The notes below the pieces were generated by a model. The model worked only from the letters and a program-made list of their open reading frames with translations, was not told the DNA's origin and did no database searches. DNA of 64,000 nucleotides. Origin: Nitrospira defluvii (GTDB lineage: Bacteria > Nitrospirota > Nitrospiria > Nitrospirales > Nitrospiraceae). How positions within the stretch are numbered: the stretch's first letter is position 1; every line of letters starts with the position of its first letter. A program made the position numbers and the translations under genes. This document shows positions 62,701 to 64,000 of this stretch, one piece after another. Location of the stretch: contig NZ_CAJNBJ010000016.1 of the NCBI RefSeq assembly GCF_905220995.1, forward strand, positions 186,001 to 250,000. Reading direction: 5' to 3'.

Positions 62701-63999
62701 GGAGCGGGTCTGATCGCGCTCATCCTTCTTGTGGCCTGGAAGCCCCTGCGGCGGGAACTGCATGTCGACCCAGTCCTTGATGGTCACGATGGCCGGGTCG
62801 GCCTTCCAATCAGTCTTGCCCTTCTCGATGATCTTGAACTGCTTGCCGAACCAATCGACGGTCTTGCCGATCAGCTCGTCCGACGTGACACCCACCTTGA
62901 TGCGGCCCTTGCGGTCCGGCAACTCCAGCAGATCCGGCATCACGTCATTGTGATTCGCACCCTGCTGAATGGTGTTGTACACACGCCAGTATCCCCACAT
63001 GCCCGCGATGTAGTGATGCGCCACGTGACAGTGAAACAGGAAGTCTCCGGCCAACTGTTGGCAGAGACCGGATCCGCACTCCGTTTCCAGATCCATGGTC
63101 TCGGACGGACCGATAACTTCCACGTCGACGCGATCGGACTTCGTCCGGATCACGGGATATTTCACGGGACCGTTCTTGGCCGCATGCCACAATGGCATTT
63201 CGTCGATAGCGCGCGGACTCCGCGGCCAACGAATCGATCCGCCGTGCGGATGGTGCGAGTGGAACACTTCGGAACCACCGTGGACCAGCCGGAACTTGGC
63301 CGGGTCACCGAGGTAGCTGCGCGGAATGGTCGTGGCCGGATCGCCGAATGTATAGGCGCTGTACGCCATGGACTCATCTTCGAAGCCGAAGTATTCGTGC
63401 TGCGTCTGCATATTGTCGACGCCGAACGGCTCGCTACGGTAGTTCAACGCGCGGGCCACCGGACGATACACGTCGGTAAGCGGATCGCGCTGCGGGATGA
63501 AGTCGCCCTTCTTGTTCAATGGACGGAACGCTTCGTCGCCGACTTCATGATAGAACAGCACGAATTCCCGGAAGTCAGGGCCGCTGCCGTTCTTGATGAT
63601 TGCCTGCCAGCCGCTCTTGGTCGGTTGGGGATCGCCCGTTCCCAACGGTTCGAGGTACTCAGACCCTTTTGGCTCGATCACGAAGGACCCAAAGAGGCCC
63701 ATCACGGTCAACTCACGATCGTTGCTATAGGAATGGAATTGGCGGCTACCCTCCTGCTGAGTCGGGGGGATGTACCATTCCATCTCCACGGCTTTGCCCT
63801 TGGCCGCAATGCTATCGGGATTGGTGGTCGTGGCCGGCTGTCCCGTAGCCGACATGACCATGCTGGAACCATGAATGTTCAGGCTGACTTCTTCATCACC
63901 CTCCAGCTGATTGCGGAGCGTCAACTTCACGCAATCACCTTGATTGCCACGAAGGACCAGGGGCTGAATGAACTGATTCTGCAATCCGTTGGTGACGCC
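59722..63999 (-). CDS. Giant multi-domain multicopper oxidase, 5' end outside window
   Basis: At least 1425 residues; the start lies beyond 64000. Multiple cupredoxin-like domains. Trinuclear and type 1 copper signatures include EVFHSHHPHGGSIRW, FLFHCHVAHHYIAGMWGYWRV (HCH...H...M), NTHWHFLQFD, GTVFWHDHALGRITWGHGG and the C-terminal VRIHVFGASNEQN ... KHEWPIEPF. The layout resembles MnxG-type manganese oxidases and ceruloplasmin rather than three-domain laccases. A periplasmic or extracellular metal or small-molecule oxidase is inferred; the signal peptide would be in the missing part. Single gene followed by a strong terminator. Confidence 0.87.
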   Translation of the reverse strand, partial: GVTNGLQNQFIQPLVLRGNQGDCVKLTLRNQLEGDEEVSLNIHGSSMVMSATGQPATTTNPDSIAAKGKAVEMEWYIPPTQQEGSRQFHSYSNDRELTVMGLFGSFVIEPKGSEYLEPLGTGDPQPTKSGWQAIIKNGSGPDFREFVLFYHEVGDEAFRPLNKKGDFIPQRDPLTDVYRPVARALNYRSEPFGVDNMQTQHEYFGFEDESMAYSAYTFGDPATTIPRSYLGDPAKFRLVHGGSEVFHSHHPHGGSIRWPRSPRAIDEMPLWHAAKNGPVKYPVIRTKSDRVDVEVIGPSETMDLETECGSGLCQQLAGDFLFHCHVAHHYIAGMWGYWRVYNTIQQGANHNDVMPDLLELPDRKGRIKVGVTSDELIGKTVDWFGKQFKIIEKGKTDWKADPAIVTIKDWVDMQFPPQGLPGHKKDERDQTRSYDASVLNWSWQGTRAMTEPENTVPNPRYQSAHPGERLPIVFEPLTGKVSWPHLKPHFGRRVPFSKSHNPSPWLEMIHLDEDGQPSSYPAKPGENGRWSLCPENAGSKKYNVHFIHTPMMLADKQGDTPAIMDEGGLIYVLHEEEAAIRKNNDLKFPLVVRSNIYDCVDWMLTSEWDDDDFGNFHASKVNTHWHFLQFDNQSSDGVITGFSNEQSVRPFTMLEKKTDKGLPLPLNTIFTKAGKKGDRVITLKNAAQYHPGIEILIGADNVGGNEVGRIQSIKGNEITLVRPLKNDHPVKDIVTVEFVRQRFWVDSDVGTVFWHDHALGRITWGHGGFGTMIVEPVGSTYHNPKTGAPIRSGPLADIRTAEPVGYGVNGSFRELLVQLNDSVPHTINIVTAGNPPGQPVEVALEAGKTISFPIPDHIKMTPMPFLNGGTHTTGGSLNFRAEPISGRLKANPDPSKLFSSTVHGDPYTPMVRAYLGDTVVFRLLQTMTNESMVWTLSGHTYLTERYAGDANRKNSIHVGIAERYDLVVPQAGGPRLQAGDYIHFNGRSSKFSEGAWGILRVLDKDVTDLQKLPAGYSGRNEIPQAPAVCPADAPVKNFNVSAIDFPSMKLNPKAPDAIEVDFERTIQMVNPDAKIYVLDEDVATVASGLQPMPLTLRANVGDCLKVKLSNKMKQGRASFSALGLAFDPKDSLGANVGNNPGEQTVAPGESRVYTYYADPFIGETASLVWDWGNVMTNPRNGLYGGIVIGPKGATYRDPKTGADISTKNSWVADVIVDRTIQGYEHRQNYRDVALFFQDEDNIIGTSFMPYVQNTAGLTAVNYRSEPYKFREASGCTLGKVFQPCSVDKPESIATPLIEAHAGDPVRIHVFGASNEQNGMFSVEKHEWPIEPFMRGADQISVVEFSASESLDAFIPAAGGSFRLPGDYVWSNQRLPYAQSGQWGLLKVLPVDDQRILPLSQQAPSIKRAGSEAGDPIVSRASNPIQ

Positions 64000-64000
64000 G

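Noticed and set aside
1-64000. tRNA, rRNA, CRISPR arrays, insertion sequences, attachment sites
   Set aside because: No cloverleaf-like TTCRA sequences, no regular repeats with spacers and no transposase or integrase found.

Overview
The window is about 60% GC, densely packed and mostly minus-strand. Gene content suggests a Nitrospira-like member of the Nitrospirota: a very large multi-domain multicopper oxidase, two tripartite RND pumps, a phosphoketolase/acetate kinase operon, NDH-2, an NnrS/hemerythrin cluster, and many short secreted or membrane proteins preceded by strong GGAGG sites. This assignment is inference; there is no rRNA or other marker gene here. I found no tRNA, rRNA, CRISPR array or insertion sequence.

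Layout. 1-4.3 kb (+): a cut-off lipoprotein, a DUF2235 alpha/beta hydrolase, a PilZ-like protein and several very small genes, two below usual ORF cut-offs. 4.4-10.3 kb (-): a complete RND efflux operon (adaptor, pump, outer-membrane factor) with a promoter whose spacer is a dyad. 10.5-17.4 kb (-): small secreted proteins and a stress-type cluster of an ECF42-like sigma factor, three DGPF/YCII proteins, VOC proteins (one internally shortened), a BNR-repeat protein and a MoaD/ThiS-like carrier. 17.4-19.5 kb (-): DUF59, NnrS-like and hemerythrin genes. 19.7-25.7 kb (-): a second RND operon carrying a STAS-domain gene. 25.9-32.5 kb (-): a TerB/COQ4-like fusion, a DedA-rhodanese fusion, NDH-2, a GAF/sigma-54 activator and a tandem cupredoxin-like protein.

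32.6-34.5 kb (+): two FMN split-barrel genes, the second with a one-base frameshift. 34.5-37.4 kb (-): a small secreted protein, a HipBA toxin-antitoxin module with recognisable promoter and operator, a DUF4188 protein and a small secreted protein. 37.6-40 kb (+): LemA and DUF2207. 42-44.4 kb (+): a XhoI/PaeR7I-type restriction-modification locus in which the methyltransferase is intact but the endonuclease has lost its middle. 45-52.5 kb: GNAT, outer-membrane beta-barrel, flavin amine oxidase, VapBC-like module, DUF4124 protein and a lytic-transglycosylase-like protein. 52.7-58.2 kb (-): Tat aldo-keto reductase, then ackA-xfp-HAD. 58.3-59.5 kb (+): a small secreted protein and a DsbA-like oxidoreductase. 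59.7 kb to the right edge (-): the giant multicopper oxidase, running out of the window, with a clear terminator.

Themes: envelope export (two RND pumps with closely related outer-membrane factors), redox and copper chemistry (cupredoxins, multicopper oxidase, DsbA, NDH-2), nitrosative or other stress (ECF42/DGPF, NnrS, hemerythrin), and acquired defence-type modules (hipBA, vapBC, a decayed R-M system). The most notable items are the deleted endonuclease beside an intact methyltransferase, the ECF42 cluster with a matching promoter, the TerB-COQ4 fusion, and the tandem cupredoxin gene next to a sigma-54 activator and NDH-2.
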